Notes: generated from the sequence alone by a model not told the origin. A DNA stretch of 64,000 bases from Chloracidobacterium sp. (GCA_016715795.1 JADJXP010000001.1:868001-932000); one strand, 5' to 3'; counted from the first letter of the stretch, positions 53,241 through 62,283 are shown. Made by a program: numbers and translations.

Positions 53241-55544
53241 ATGAGAAACATCTTGGCTCTTGGCTTGATTTCGGCGCAATTCGCGTACGTGAGCGCCCGA
53301 CCTCGCTTGCGCGCGGAACGAAGGATGATGCTGCTCGCGAAGAGAGCGCTCATCACATGCCTTCCTTTACTACTGTATCTCGTGCTGTTTGGTTTTTCTT
53401 CCGAGACCACCGCACAGACGACCATAGTAATTTATAAAGCGCCCAACGAGCTGGTAAAGAACGTCACAGTTGATCTCAAATGTGGTGGAGAAACGCGGCG
53501 AGGGACTGCCGATTCAAGCGGTCTGTTCAAGGTCGATCCGCCCACCGGGGGGCAGTGCGATATACGGATAACCGGGGGCACTCTAACGGATGAAGTCCGC
53601 TTCTTCGACTACCCGATCTCGGAAGGGGCTGAGAATCGGATTAATATTAGGCTCGCAAATAAGTTTGCCAAAGAAATGCGGTCGGGCGGCGGGACCGGTA
53701 AATCTCTTCTGATCATGGAGAAGGGGGGAAATAAACCGATTCGCGGAGCAGAAATAGTCGTGGATTGTGCTGGCGATTCTCCGTACGGATTTTCGGATGC
53801 CAGCGGCCGCTTCTATTTTGACAGTAAGGCGAGTGGTTTTTGCACTTACAACGTCCGACATCCCGATTTTGAAGCCGCGGACGGAGGGATCGATATAGCG
53901 AAAAATCCCCGCACCAGTATCTTTAACGTTTTCCTTGAAAAGAGGAGGCTGGCGGGGGCGTTTACAGTGACTGTATTGGACGCGGACAGCCGACAGCCTA
54001 TCGCCGGAGTGGATGTTGAGATCTCGTCGGGCGCTGATAGTTGGGCTCGAACCACTGACGCGAGCGGCGTAGCGAGCGTCAGCAGACTGATCCTGCCCAC
54101 GAACTACCGCGTCACCGCCCGGCACCGCAACTATGACGACGCGAGCACAGAGGTAAACGTCGCCGTCGGAGCGGGGCGCGCTGCCACAGCGAATCTGGTG
54201 ATGCGCCGAAAAGCTCACATCAAGACGCTGACGGTCGTGGTCACCGAGGATGAGACCGGTAGACCGATCAACGAAGCAACGGTCCGCCTGGTCGGTTCGT
54301 GGTTTTCGGGTTATTCGGGCACTACCGGCCCGGATGGTGTCGCAAAAATAGTCGTTGACCGGGCCGGGCGTTTTTCGGCGGAAGTGACACGGGACAACTA
54401 TCTTCCAGCCAAAACGGTGTTTAGCGTTGAACCGGGAGCTAACGAGGCCGATCTGCTTTTCAATGTGTCGATGTTGAAGAAGCGCGTGAATGCCGGCGGC
54501 TTTCCGATAAAGGTCAAGGTGGTCTCCGACGAAACAAACGAACCGCTTAGTGGGGCAAGTGTGAGGACCGAAAGCGGCGATGCTGTCCTTACCGGAGAAG
54601 ATGGATGGGCTACGGCTCAACTACCGGGTTTTGTCGGTGATCGTACCCTTTTTTTCGTATCAAAACCCGGATACGAGGAAATTAGCCGGGAATTTACCGT
54701 GCCCAGGATTTCATCCGTGACCGTCGCGCCTGAGTTTACGGTCACCCTAAAGAAAAAGGCTGCGGATGCGATCAAACTCTTGGTCGAGGTATCGGATAGA
54801 GACACTGGAAAGACCCTTGCCGGCGCAACAGTGAGCCTTGATGGGTTCAGCTCGGCGACAACCGGAGCCAATGGTATCGCGGAGTTTAGCCTGCCGTTCG
54901 ACCGGATCAAAGGGCTAACAGCGATTCAAGCCAAGGCTACGCTTAGCGGGTATAACGACGGTCCAAGCTCGGTTAGCACCGAACTGCTACAGCCAAGGTC
55001 AGATCCGCGTTACTATTCGATAGCTCTACGCAAAAAGCCCACAAATTCCAGAAACAGTCCTTATGGGCCGGGCGGGGTTTGGAAACTGCGCAAGGACTAT
55101 CCGATGATGGGGGACGATCTGAAGGCGGTGAGTGGAAACCCGAATAATTCGGCATCGCCGGGGACTTTCAGCTTTGAGCACACGAGCGGCATCGTTACTA
55201 AGTTCTCATTTGATACTCCTCCCGAGGTTTTGTCCTGGGGCGCGACCTTAAGACTTTCGATAACCGGGACCAGCTTGACCCCCGCCGACGCCAGCGAGCA
55301 GACGATGGCAAAGATCGAGGTTGGCCCTTCGCCGAGGCTGCGGAGCAAGTGGGTTGGGCCGTCGGGGAAAAACATCAGACATGATAGTTCAGTGGCGACG
55401 TCCGATACGGTCACGTTTGTCTTTGATCCAAAGGAGGGGACAGTTTTCAACATATATTTTTGTGTTGTGCACAGACCGACCACTTGCTTTATATACAGCT
55501 ACGAACCTTACCCGGACTGGGCGCCGTTTGCGTCGCCGCGATAG
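53241..55544 (+). CDS. Large secreted protein with repeated carboxypeptidase-regulatory-like domains
   Basis: 767 aa from the ATG at 53241, chosen for AAGGAG 8 nt upstream. A second candidate, 53325, has a poor ribosome site but begins an ideal signal peptide ('RALITCLPLLLYLVLFGF', ending 'TAQ'). The first two domains resemble the start of the preceding gene, with paired Cys ('VDLKCGGE', 'GGQCDIRI'). Four or more beta-sandwich domains follow, each with 'G..V...G....TT...G.A' strands (e.g. 'TTDASGVASVS', 'TTGPDGVAKI'). The end has two further Cys. A rod-like surface protein is likely. Confidence 0.8.
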   Translation: MRNILALGLISAQFAYVSARPRLRAERRMMLLAKRALITCLPLLLYLVLFGFSSETTAQTTIVIYKAPNELVKNVTVDLKCGGETRRGTADSSGLFKVDPPTGGQCDIRITGGTLTDEVRFFDYPISEGAENRINIRLANKFAKEMRSGGGTGKSLLIMEKGGNKPIRGAEIVVDCAGDSPYGFSDASGRFYFDSKASGFCTYNVRHPDFEAADGGIDIAKNPRTSIFNVFLEKRRLAGAFTVTVLDADSRQPIAGVDVEISSGADSWARTTDASGVASVSRLILPTNYRVTARHRNYDDASTEVNVAVGAGRAATANLVMRRKAHIKTLTVVVTEDETGRPINEATVRLVGSWFSGYSGTTGPDGVAKIVVDRAGRFSAEVTRDNYLPAKTVFSVEPGANEADLLFNVSMLKKRVNAGGFPIKVKVVSDETNEPLSGASVRTESGDAVLTGEDGWATAQLPGFVGDRTLFFVSKPGYEEISREFTVPRISSVTVAPEFTVTLKKKAADAIKLLVEVSDRDTGKTLAGATVSLDGFSSATTGANGIAEFSLPFDRIKGLTAIQAKATLSGYNDGPSSVSTELLQPRSDPRYYSIALRKKPTNSRNSPYGPGGVWKLRKDYPMMGDDLKAVSGNPNNSASPGTFSFEHTSGIVTKFSFDTPPEVLSWGATLRLSITGTSLTPADASEQTMAKIEVGPSPRLRSKWVGPSGKNIRHDSSVATSDTVTFVFDPKEGTVFNIYFCVVHRPTTCFIYSYEPYPDWAPFASPR

Positions 55545-55667
55545 TCTTGCGATGAGTTTGGGGTAAGGTTCCCACCGCAGCGAGTCTAGATTGCCTCTCG
55601 CGCGAAATGATACAATGCATTTGCGGGCGGGCGCTGAGTGCGTCCGCCGACTGTCGGGTTTTATTTT

Positions 55668-57947
55668 ATGGCAGACATAGACGCATATAAGGACAAATTC
55701 AGCGAAAGCGGGCAGCGCGTTTTAGAGACCGCTCTGAGCGAATCCAGAAAACGCGAACAGAACTATGTCTCCATCGAGCACATTTTACACGCGATTGCGT
55801 TTGAAGAGGACGACCTCTTTTCCGCGACGATGCGCGACCTGTCGGTCGACCCGCGTTCGGTCAAGATGCTGATCGAAAAGCGTATGGAGGACGGCCGCCA
55901 GCATTCGGGCAAAGGTTTTCGCATCGCACCAGAGACGACTGAACTGTTCAAACGGGCGATGGACCGGGCACGTTCGCAGGGGCGGCGTGTGATCGATTCG
56001 GGCGACATCTTTTACGTTCTTTCAAACGACGAGCGGAGCGTCCTAAATGATGTTCTGCAAAACCTCGGTGTCCCGTCCGAGGAGGTCGCCCAGATTGCCC
56101 GAACCCGCATCAAGAAACGCGAAAAGGAGGAGGAACGCGTCCGGCAGAAATACGAACTGCCGTCTTTCCTGCGGCACTTTGGCATATCGCTCAATAAGCT
56201 AGCCCGCCAGGACAGGATCCCGCCGACCATCGGCCGCGAGAAAGAGATCCATCAGATGATTGAGATCCTCTCGCACCGTGAGCGGTCAAACTCGCCCATG
56301 CTCGTCGGCGAGCCGGGCGTCGGCAAGACCGCCGTCGTCGAGGGGCTTGCACGGCTGATCGAGTTGGAGCCTGAAAAAGTTCCCGCCCGCCTCAGAAACA
56401 CGCATATCGTCCAGCTTCAGATGGGCGGAATTGTCGCCGGCACGATGCTTCGTGGAATGTTTGAGGAACGCATCAAAGGCATCATCGACGAGGTCAAGGA
56501 AAAGGATCACATCGTCCTCTTTATCGACGAGGCGCACTCTATCATCGGTGCCGGTGCCGCGATGGGCACCACGTCAGACGCCGCAAACATGTTCAAGTCG
56601 TCGCTGGCCCGAGGCGAGCTTCGCATCATCGGAGCGACGACGATGACCGAGTATAAGGAATACATTGGCGAGGATGAGGCTTTGGCCCGCCGCTTCCGGC
56701 TCGTAAAGGTCGCCGAACCGTCGATCGACGAAACGCGAGAGATATTGATGGGCCTCAAGCCGCGTCTTGAGAAGAATTATTCGGTCAGCATCTCGGACGA
56801 GGCGATCGACACGGCGCTCGAAATGTCGCCGAAATACATCCGCAACCTCCACCTGCCGGACAAGGCCATCGGTTGGCTCGACACGGCATCGGTCAAGGTC
56901 GAGATCAACGAGCCCGAGGCGATGATCGTCCGGCCCGAGCACATCATCGACGTCATCAGCCAGGAATCGCGCATCCCGAAGGACATGATCTATCGCGACA
57001 CGAGCGACAGGTTCGCGGCGATGGAAGCCGACCTCGGTAAACGCGTCATTGGCCAAAAAGAGGCCGTCACGGCCGTCGCCGAGCGGCTGCGTCTCAACAA
57101 AGGCCCGCTCAAGGAGAATCACTACGCGCCCGATGGCGTACTCCTTTTCCTCGGCCCGACGGGCGTCGGCAAGACCGAGCTTGCAAAGGCCGTAGCCGAA
57201 TTTATGTTTGGCGACGAGTCAAAGATGATCCGCATCGACATGAGCGAATATGGTGACGGCACCGTCGGCATCGAAAAGCTCATCGGCATGCCCCGCGGCA
57301 TCGTTGGCTCGGAGCGCGGCGGCATCCTGACCGAACAGTTGCGAGACAATCCATACACGGTCCTACTACTCGACGAGGTCGAAAAGGCGTCGCCGTATCT
57401 GATGAACATCTTCCTCCAGGCCTTTGACGAGGGCTGGATCACGGACGGACGCGGCAAGAAGGTTTACCTCTCGGACGCGATCGTCATTATGACCTCAAAC
57501 CTCGGCAGCGAATCATTCAAACGATACGAAAAGCCACTCGGTTTTGGCCAAAAGACGCTCGGTGAGGTCAAGCAGATCAAGGGCGAGGTGATGAAGGCCG
57601 CCGAAACGCGCTTCACACCTGAGTTTCGCAACCGCATCGACGAGATCATCGTGTTTTCGCCGCTCACGCTCGATGAGGTCCGCGAGATCGCAAAGCTCTA
57701 TCTCACCAAGCTGCAACGCAACATGGAACGCCAGGGTAAACTCGTCGAGATCACCGAATCAGCTCTCGACCTGCTCACCGAGAAAGGCTATTCGCCCGCA
57801 TACGGTGCCCGCTTCCTAAAACGCCACATCGACCAAAAGGTTAAGCTGCCCATCACCAACGAATGGAAGGCCGCGATGAAATTCACCGTCGATGTGCAAG
57901 ACGGCGAGCTCACGGTCACGCCGGGCGACGCATTCAGCCTCAACTGA
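55668..57947 (+). CDS. ClpC/ClpA-like AAA+ unfoldase with a ClpP-docking loop
   Basis: 759 aa from the ATG at 55668. Clp_N domain (1-145), Walker A1 'GEPGVGKTAVVEGLA' near 214, Walker B 'VLFIDEAHSIIGAG', Walker A2 'GPTGVGKTELAKAVA' near 495. The long middle domain of ClpB and the UVR-bearing one of ClpC are missing. Between 'MTSNLGSES' and 'PEFRNRIDEIIVF' is 'KPLGFGQKT' (about 620-628), where ClpA and ClpC carry their I/V/L-G-F loop for ClpP. It probably feeds substrates to ClpP. Its last codons overlap the convergent GT2 by 8 nt. Confidence 0.92.
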   Translation: MADIDAYKDKFSESGQRVLETALSESRKREQNYVSIEHILHAIAFEEDDLFSATMRDLSVDPRSVKMLIEKRMEDGRQHSGKGFRIAPETTELFKRAMDRARSQGRRVIDSGDIFYVLSNDERSVLNDVLQNLGVPSEEVAQIARTRIKKREKEEERVRQKYELPSFLRHFGISLNKLARQDRIPPTIGREKEIHQMIEILSHRERSNSPMLVGEPGVGKTAVVEGLARLIELEPEKVPARLRNTHIVQLQMGGIVAGTMLRGMFEERIKGIIDEVKEKDHIVLFIDEAHSIIGAGAAMGTTSDAANMFKSSLARGELRIIGATTMTEYKEYIGEDEALARRFRLVKVAEPSIDETREILMGLKPRLEKNYSVSISDEAIDTALEMSPKYIRNLHLPDKAIGWLDTASVKVEINEPEAMIVRPEHIIDVISQESRIPKDMIYRDTSDRFAAMEADLGKRVIGQKEAVTAVAERLRLNKGPLKENHYAPDGVLLFLGPTGVGKTELAKAVAEFMFGDESKMIRIDMSEYGDGTVGIEKLIGMPRGIVGSERGGILTEQLRDNPYTVLLLDEVEKASPYLMNIFLQAFDEGWITDGRGKKVYLSDAIVIMTSNLGSESFKRYEKPLGFGQKTLGEVKQIKGEVMKAAETRFTPEFRNRIDEIIVFSPLTLDEVREIAKLYLTKLQRNMERQGKLVEITESALDLLTEKGYSPAYGARFLKRHIDQKVKLPITNEWKAAMKFTVDVQDGELTVTPGDAFSLN

Positions 57948-58761
57948 GGCTTTCCGTGGCATTAGGAAGTTCCGCAAGGTGCTGTGAAACGCCCGCCTTG
58001 GCCCATATCGTCTTTTCCTCGAGGCAGCAGCTTAGGACCTGCCAGTTGCGGTCGAGGTCAGGATTCTCTTTTTGCGGATGGTGAATGTGGTAAGCGATCG
58101 CGTTAAATTTCAATCTTTTGCCGGACAGGCCTTGGTGATGAAACCGTGCCGCGAGGTCTGTATCCTCAAGGCCCCACCCGTTGAACTCCTCGTTATATCC
58201 GTTGATGCTTAAGAAGTCTTCTTTCCAAAAGGAGATATTGCAGCCCAGAACTTTCCATTTCAGGAAGGGCCGCGGCCGCCCGACGATGTCCGACAATAGG
58301 TCGCTGTGCAACGCCCGAAACGTCCTCGCGATGCCCGGAGAGAAAAGTGAGAAATCCGTCTGCCTCTTTGAAAAGAGGATCGGTAGGAATTTCTCAAGGA
58401 TACGGACTCTCGTGCCGTATAGGTATGTGCCATGTCGAGCCGAGCGGAGATGGTCTCTAATAAAGCTACGATGAAGAATTATGTCACCATCGATCTGAAT
58501 GATGTATGGGCCGCTTGCCCGAGCGATGGCCTTATTCCTAATGGTGGCCGCGCGGAACCCGTTATCTTCGTGCCATATGTGTGTGAGCGGTACGGGCGAT
58601 CGTTCAGCGAAAGCCTGGACGACTGCTTTGGTCTCGGGTGTGGATCCGTCATCTGCGACGAGTATCTCATCAGGCAGCGTTCGTTGTCGGAAAACACTTT
58701 TGAGTACTAACTCCAAGGCTTGGGGCCAGTTATAGGTACTTATGACGAGTGAGCATTCCAT
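57940..58761 (-). CDS. Family 2 glycosyltransferase with C-terminal galactosyltransferase-like domain
   Basis: 273 aa. GT-A fold: 'SLVISTYNWPQALEL', 'ILVADDGSTPET', 'YIIQIDGDIILHRSF' (D-x-D), then the Glyco_transf_7C-type 'FNGWGLEDTDLAARFHHQG' with the catalytic ED. Such enzymes extend chains of LPS or capsule. A consensus TATAAT (58776-58781) lies 14 nt before the ATG. It stands alone on this strand, converging on the ClpC-like gene. Confidence 0.9.
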   Translation of the reverse strand: MECSLVISTYNWPQALELVLKSVFRQRTLPDEILVADDGSTPETKAVVQAFAERSPVPLTHIWHEDNGFRAATIRNKAIARASGPYIIQIDGDIILHRSFIRDHLRSARHGTYLYGTRVRILEKFLPILFSKRQTDFSLFSPGIARTFRALHSDLLSDIVGRPRPFLKWKVLGCNISFWKEDFLSINGYNEEFNGWGLEDTDLAARFHHQGLSGKRLKFNAIAYHIHHPQKENPDLDRNWQVLSCCLEEKTIWAKAGVSQHLAELPNATESLS

Positions 58762-58775
58762 CTCTGTTGCAAGAG

Positions 58776-58781
58776 ATTATA
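58776..58781 (-). promoter_or_regulatory. -10 box of the GT2 gene
   Basis: TATAAT on the minus strand, 14 nt before the ATG at 58761. A short leader with a weak purine-rich ribosome site (ACAGAG) would result. Confidence 0.5.
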
Positions 58782-58898
58782 ACCCAAAGCCAACATGCTC
58801 TATCCGTGGACTACGTTCGTACAGATACCGATCCATTTCTTGCATCAAACGGCTTTGGTGATAAAATCATCAAAGCCTTTTTTGCGGAGGCGAAGCGA

Positions 58899-59159
58899 AT
58901 GGAAATGCATCGCGCGAAAATTCACGGAAACACCATTGAGTGGAGCGGAGACGAACCTGAGAAGGTAAAGGTCAGTGATAGCGTTGACGTCTATGTCACG
59001 TTTGTTGAGGATGCCCCCGTTCAATCGGAACCAAACGGCAAACTGGCGGTTGAGATACTCAAGCGGATCGCCGATCGCGGCGGCATTCCGTCGATTCCCG
59101 ATCCCGTCTCCTGGCAACGCGAGATCCGCAAAGATCGACCTCTTCCCGGCCGTGAATGA
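58899..59159 (+). CDS. VapB-type antitoxin
   Basis: 86 aa from the ATG at 58899, fixed by GGAGG at 58886-58890. The longer frame to 58749 overlaps the GT2 gene and is rejected. It is a small acidic protein ending 'PDPVSWQREIRKDRPLPGRE', a common C-terminal form for partners of PIN toxins, where the tail inserts in the toxin groove. The stop overlaps vapC as ATGA. Confidence 0.8.
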   Translation: MEMHRAKIHGNTIEWSGDEPEKVKVSDSVDVYVTFVEDAPVQSEPNGKLAVEILKRIADRGGIPSIPDPVSWQREIRKDRPLPGRE

Positions 59160-59524
59160 TACTGCTCGACAGTAACATCATCATATACCTAACCGATCCT
59201 GAGAATTCGGCTCTGCAGGAATACGTTTCGGGTCAGACGGTCGGGGCGTCGATAATCAGCCTCGTCGAGGTGCTGGGATTTCACGGCATTACGGACGCGG
59301 ACAAGAGTACGTTTGAGGAATTCTTCGAGATTTGCACAGTGCATTTCTTGTCCGCCGAGATAGCGGAGCGAGCCGTCCGTCTGCGACAGACCAGAAAGAT
59401 CGGATTGGGAGATTCCATTGTTGCGGCGACCGCCCTCGAACAAGGTCTGCCGTTGGCGACGAACAATATAAAAGATTTCCAATGGATAGAATCGCTCGAA
59501 TTGATCGATCCGCTTACCGCTTGA
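59156..59524 (+). CDS. vapC: PIN-domain ribonuclease toxin VapC
   Basis: 122 aa. Acidic residues of the PIN site: Asp in 'ILLDSNIIIYL', Glu in 'ISLVEVLGF', Asp in 'KIGLGDSIVAATAL', and 'LATNNIKDFQ'. VapC toxins cut specific RNAs, often tRNA or the 23S sarcin-ricin loop; the target is unknown here. Translated with the antitoxin through a 4-nt overlap. The start of the next gene lies inside its last 43 nt in another frame. Confidence 0.93.
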   Translation: MILLDSNIIIYLTDPENSALQEYVSGQTVGASIISLVEVLGFHGITDADKSTFEEFFEICTVHFLSAEIAERAVRLRQTRKIGLGDSIVAATALEQGLPLATNNIKDFQWIESLELIDPLTA

Positions 59525-60306
59525 TCGCGGCTGTTGGCGGTGTACTGCTTCTTGCTTTCGGCGTCATCGGACAAACAACGCCCAAGCCGCCGCAGACCGA
59601 CAAGGCCGAGGCTATTATCCGCAAGGCGGTAGACTACCTCGGTGGCGATAAGTACCTACAGGTCAAGACAACTGTCGGCAAGGGGCAGTTTACGCAGATA
59701 CTCGACGGGCGAGCTTCGTCGTTTCAGACGTTTCTTGACATCATCGTGTTTCCTGAGAAGGAACGCACCGAGTTCAAGGGCGGTGGGACGCATACGGTGC
59801 AGGTCAACACGGGCGACACGGACTGGATCTTTGATGACGAGAACGAGATCATAAAGGTGCAGACCGAGAAACAGGTTGCGAACTTCAAGACCGGCATGCG
59901 CGTAAGCCTCGACAACGTCTTGCGCGGCTACTGGCGGGGTCAGGCCGAACTCAGCTACGTCGGCCGCCGGGCCGCCAGCTTGGGCAAACGCAACGAGGTC
60001 ATCAAGCTAACGTACAAGGACGGCTTCACCGTCGAGTTCGAATTCTCATCCGACGACGGCACCCCGCAAAAAGCCGTCTACAAACGCAAGTCCGCCGAGG
60101 GCGACGACATCCCCGAAGAAGACCGCTACGCCCAATTCATCGAATCCGCCGGCCTCCGCCACCCAAACATCATCGACCACTTCACCGACAACGTCCACAC
60201 CTCACGCATCAACTACGAATCAATCGATTACAACCGCCAAATCCCCGACACCGCCTTTGCCAAACCCGCCACTCCGAAAGAGGCGAAGAAAGCTGTAAAG
60301 TATTGA
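59482..60306 (+). CDS. Exported protein, LolA-like or lipoprotein-sorting type
   Basis: 274 aa from the ATG at 59482. Signal peptide about residues 10-30 ('RLIAAVGGVLLLAFGVIGQ'). 'KAVDYLGGDKYLQVKTTVGKGQ' region and 'YVGRRAASLGKRNEVIKLTY' resemble outer-membrane lipoprotein-sorting folds that are common beside metabolic genes in Acidobacteriota. Function unknown. The start overlaps vapC by 43 nt, an overlap too long for simple coupling, so a recent rearrangement or a downstream start is possible. Confidence 0.75.
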   Translation: MDRIARIDRSAYRLIAAVGGVLLLAFGVIGQTTPKPPQTDKAEAIIRKAVDYLGGDKYLQVKTTVGKGQFTQILDGRASSFQTFLDIIVFPEKERTEFKGGGTHTVQVNTGDTDWIFDDENEIIKVQTEKQVANFKTGMRVSLDNVLRGYWRGQAELSYVGRRAASLGKRNEVIKLTYKDGFTVEFEFSSDDGTPQKAVYKRKSAEGDDIPEEDRYAQFIESAGLRHPNIIDHFTDNVHTSRINYESIDYNRQIPDTAFAKPATPKEAKKAVKY

Positions 60307-60402
60307 GGTCATACGATTCGACTGAGGTTCATTTCGTCACTCCCCTAGCATGTGAATACAGTTGGAACGCGCAGGCCGGCGGCCTGGGATTCAACGGTGA
60401 GT

Positions 60403-60408
60403 TACAAT
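60403..60408 (+). promoter_or_regulatory. -10 box of the polymerase gene, 7 nt before the start codon
   Basis: TACAAT ends 7 nt before the ATG at 60416. GTAGGAA between could be a close Shine-Dalgarno but is too near to act normally. A stem CAGGCC/GGCCTG lies at about 60372-60386. Confidence 0.5.
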
Positions 60409-60415
60409 GTAGGAA

Positions 60416-62209
60416 ATGGAGATCTATTTTGAGCTGGTCACGGATGCGGCGGGGTTGAAGAAGGCTTGTGATGAGCTGAAGAGTGCTCCGGCGTTGGGGT
60501 TTGACGTTGAGACGACTGAGCTTGACCCGTATAGGGGCGAGCTGCGGCTGATCCAGCTTAGCGACGGGAAGAAGACGGTGGTCGTGGACCTCCGGGGCTT
60601 CGGTGGAAGTCAGAATTCAGAATTTAGAAGTCAGCTAAAAGACAAATCGGAACTTGGGCCGCTCAGGGAACTGCTTTCGTCGGAGAAGCAGGCGAAGATC
60701 GCTCATAATGCGAAATTCGATACGAAATGGGTGCGGCATCATTTAGGGGTCGAGGTCGGCGGGATCTATGACACTTACTTGGCGAGCATCCTGATCGCGG
60801 CGGGCGAGGGTGACCGGCGGCACGGGCTGGCGGATGTGGTGCAGTTCTTTCTAGGGCGGACTCTGGATAAGACCGAACAAGTTTCGGACTGGTCGGCGAA
60901 TGAGCTTTCGCGGTCGCAATTGGAATACGCCGCCCGCGACGCCGCGATCATGCCCGAGGTCAAGGCCAAGCTCGACGAGCGGATCGAGTCGGACGGCCTC
61001 GCTGCAGTGATGGAGATCGAGAACCAGTGCGTCATGCCGATTGCCGAGATGGAGTTGAACGGCTTTTTTCTCGACCGCGAGCGGTGGCGTGAGCAGCTCG
61101 ACAAGGTATCGGCGATACAGCAACGGACGGGTTCGGAATTGCAGCATATGTTGGCGGCGGGCGTCGCGCAGGCATCGCTGTTTGGTGCGCCGCAGATCAA
61201 TCTTGATTCGATCGATCAGGTGACGGACGCGCTGGTGAACCTTGGGGTACCGATGCCCGCGACGACACGTGCCTGGCAATTGCAGCCGCTTGCTGAGCAG
61301 TATCCGCAGGTTGCAAAACTGCTCGAGTATCGCGCTGCAGCCAAGGCGACGTCGAGCTTTGGCGAGAACATTTTGGAATTCATCGAGCCGTCCACAGGTC
61401 GTGTTCACGCGGATTTTCGCCAGATCGGGGCACCGACGGGCCGCTTTGCGTGCTCAAAACCAAACCTGCAGCAGATACCGCACGAGGCTGAGTATCGCCG
61501 ATGCTTTACGGCACCTGACGGGCGGCGGCTGGTGATCGCAGACTATTCGCAGATCGAGTTGCGGATACTGGCGGACTTTAGCGAGGACGAGAATTTTATC
61601 AACGCTTTTGTGTCGGGACAGGACTTTCACGCAGCGACGGCTGCACAGGTGTTTGGTATAAAGACCGAGGACGTGTCGACCGAGCAGCGTTCGTTTGCCA
61701 AGCGGCTGAACTTCGGTGTCGTTTACGGCATCGGCGCTCAGCGGTTCGCGATGATGACCGGCCTCACCGAACGTCAGGCCGAGGAGACACTGCGGCGATA
61801 CTTTGCGACGTATCCGCGGATGGACGCGTGGCTGCGTGACGCCGCAAAGAAAGTGTTGACGGACAATGCTGCACGGACAGCCTCGGGCCGCCTGGCAAGG
61901 ATCTCGTTTGACCCGACGCAGCGTTCGTCGGTTGGTGCGGCCCAGCGTTATGCCAAGAACATGCCGATCCAAGGAACGTCGGCGGACATTCTTAAACGCG
62001 CCTTGCGGCTATTACATGACGACATCCGCGATACATCGGCCCGGCTCGTTAACATCGTTCACGACGAGATCGTTGTCGAATGCGACGCAGCGGACGCCGA
62101 TGAGACGGCGGCGACGTTGAGTTCCGCGATGACGCGAGCGGGTGAAGGATTCGTCAAACGCGTTCCCATCAAGGTCGACGCCCACGTTGCCGATGAGTGG
62201 TCGAAGTAG
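60416..62209 (+). CDS. Family A DNA polymerase with 3'-5' exonuclease, no 5' nuclease domain
   Basis: 597 aa. The exonuclease domain has 'GFDVETTELDPY', 'AHNAKFDTKWV' and 'LEYAARDAAI'. The polymerase has motif A 'ADYSQIELRILADFSED' near 375, motif B 'RSFAKRLNFGVVYGIG' near 425 and motif C 'IVHDEIVVE' near 547. The 5' nuclease of standard PolI is absent, the Aquifex/apicoplast/phage-like layout. It could be a replacement PolI or a repair enzyme. Residues about 62-73 ('GGSQNSEFRSQ') look like a repeat inserted in frame between exonuclease strands. Confidence 0.93.
   Translation: MEIYFELVTDAAGLKKACDELKSAPALGFDVETTELDPYRGELRLIQLSDGKKTVVVDLRGFGGSQNSEFRSQLKDKSELGPLRELLSSEKQAKIAHNAKFDTKWVRHHLGVEVGGIYDTYLASILIAAGEGDRRHGLADVVQFFLGRTLDKTEQVSDWSANELSRSQLEYAARDAAIMPEVKAKLDERIESDGLAAVMEIENQCVMPIAEMELNGFFLDRERWREQLDKVSAIQQRTGSELQHMLAAGVAQASLFGAPQINLDSIDQVTDALVNLGVPMPATTRAWQLQPLAEQYPQVAKLLEYRAAAKATSSFGENILEFIEPSTGRVHADFRQIGAPTGRFACSKPNLQQIPHEAEYRRCFTAPDGRRLVIADYSQIELRILADFSEDENFINAFVSGQDFHAATAAQVFGIKTEDVSTEQRSFAKRLNFGVVYGIGAQRFAMMTGLTERQAEETLRRYFATYPRMDAWLRDAAKKVLTDNAARTASGRLARISFDPTQRSSVGAAQRYAKNMPIQGTSADILKRALRLLHDDIRDTSARLVNIVHDEIVVECDAADADETAATLSSAMTRAGEGFVKRVPIKVDAHVADEWSK
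60601..60636 (+). repeat. Word repeat embedded in frame in the polymerase gene
   Basis: GGAAGTCAGAATTCAGAATT followed by a second GAAGTCAG-type word. The composition (AT-rich, repetitive) differs from the GC-rich gene around it, and its length is a multiple of three so the frame is kept. Confidence 0.5.
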
Positions 62210-62212
62210 AAT

Positions 62213-62283
62213 TGCCCACGAAAAGCACGAAAGGCGCGAAACAGGATATTCCTTAATTCGTGCCTTTCGTGTATCTCGTGGAC
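62213..62283. repeat. Intergenic word-type inverted repeat H
   Basis: Left arm ('GCCCACGAAAAGCACGAAAG') and right arm ('CCTTTCGTGTATCTCGTGG') are imperfect reverse complements. It lies between the convergent polymerase and zinc-ribbon genes and may terminate both. Confidence 0.8.

Noticed and set aside
53583..54620. Minus-strand frame (345 aa) opposite the secreted repeat protein
   Set aside because: Shadow of a gene with clear repeated beta domains; no start region or domain of its own.
58749..58898. Upstream extension of the vapB gene
   Set aside because: It overlaps the start of the opposite GT2 gene and its promoter, while GGAGG at 58886 clearly marks the start at 58899.
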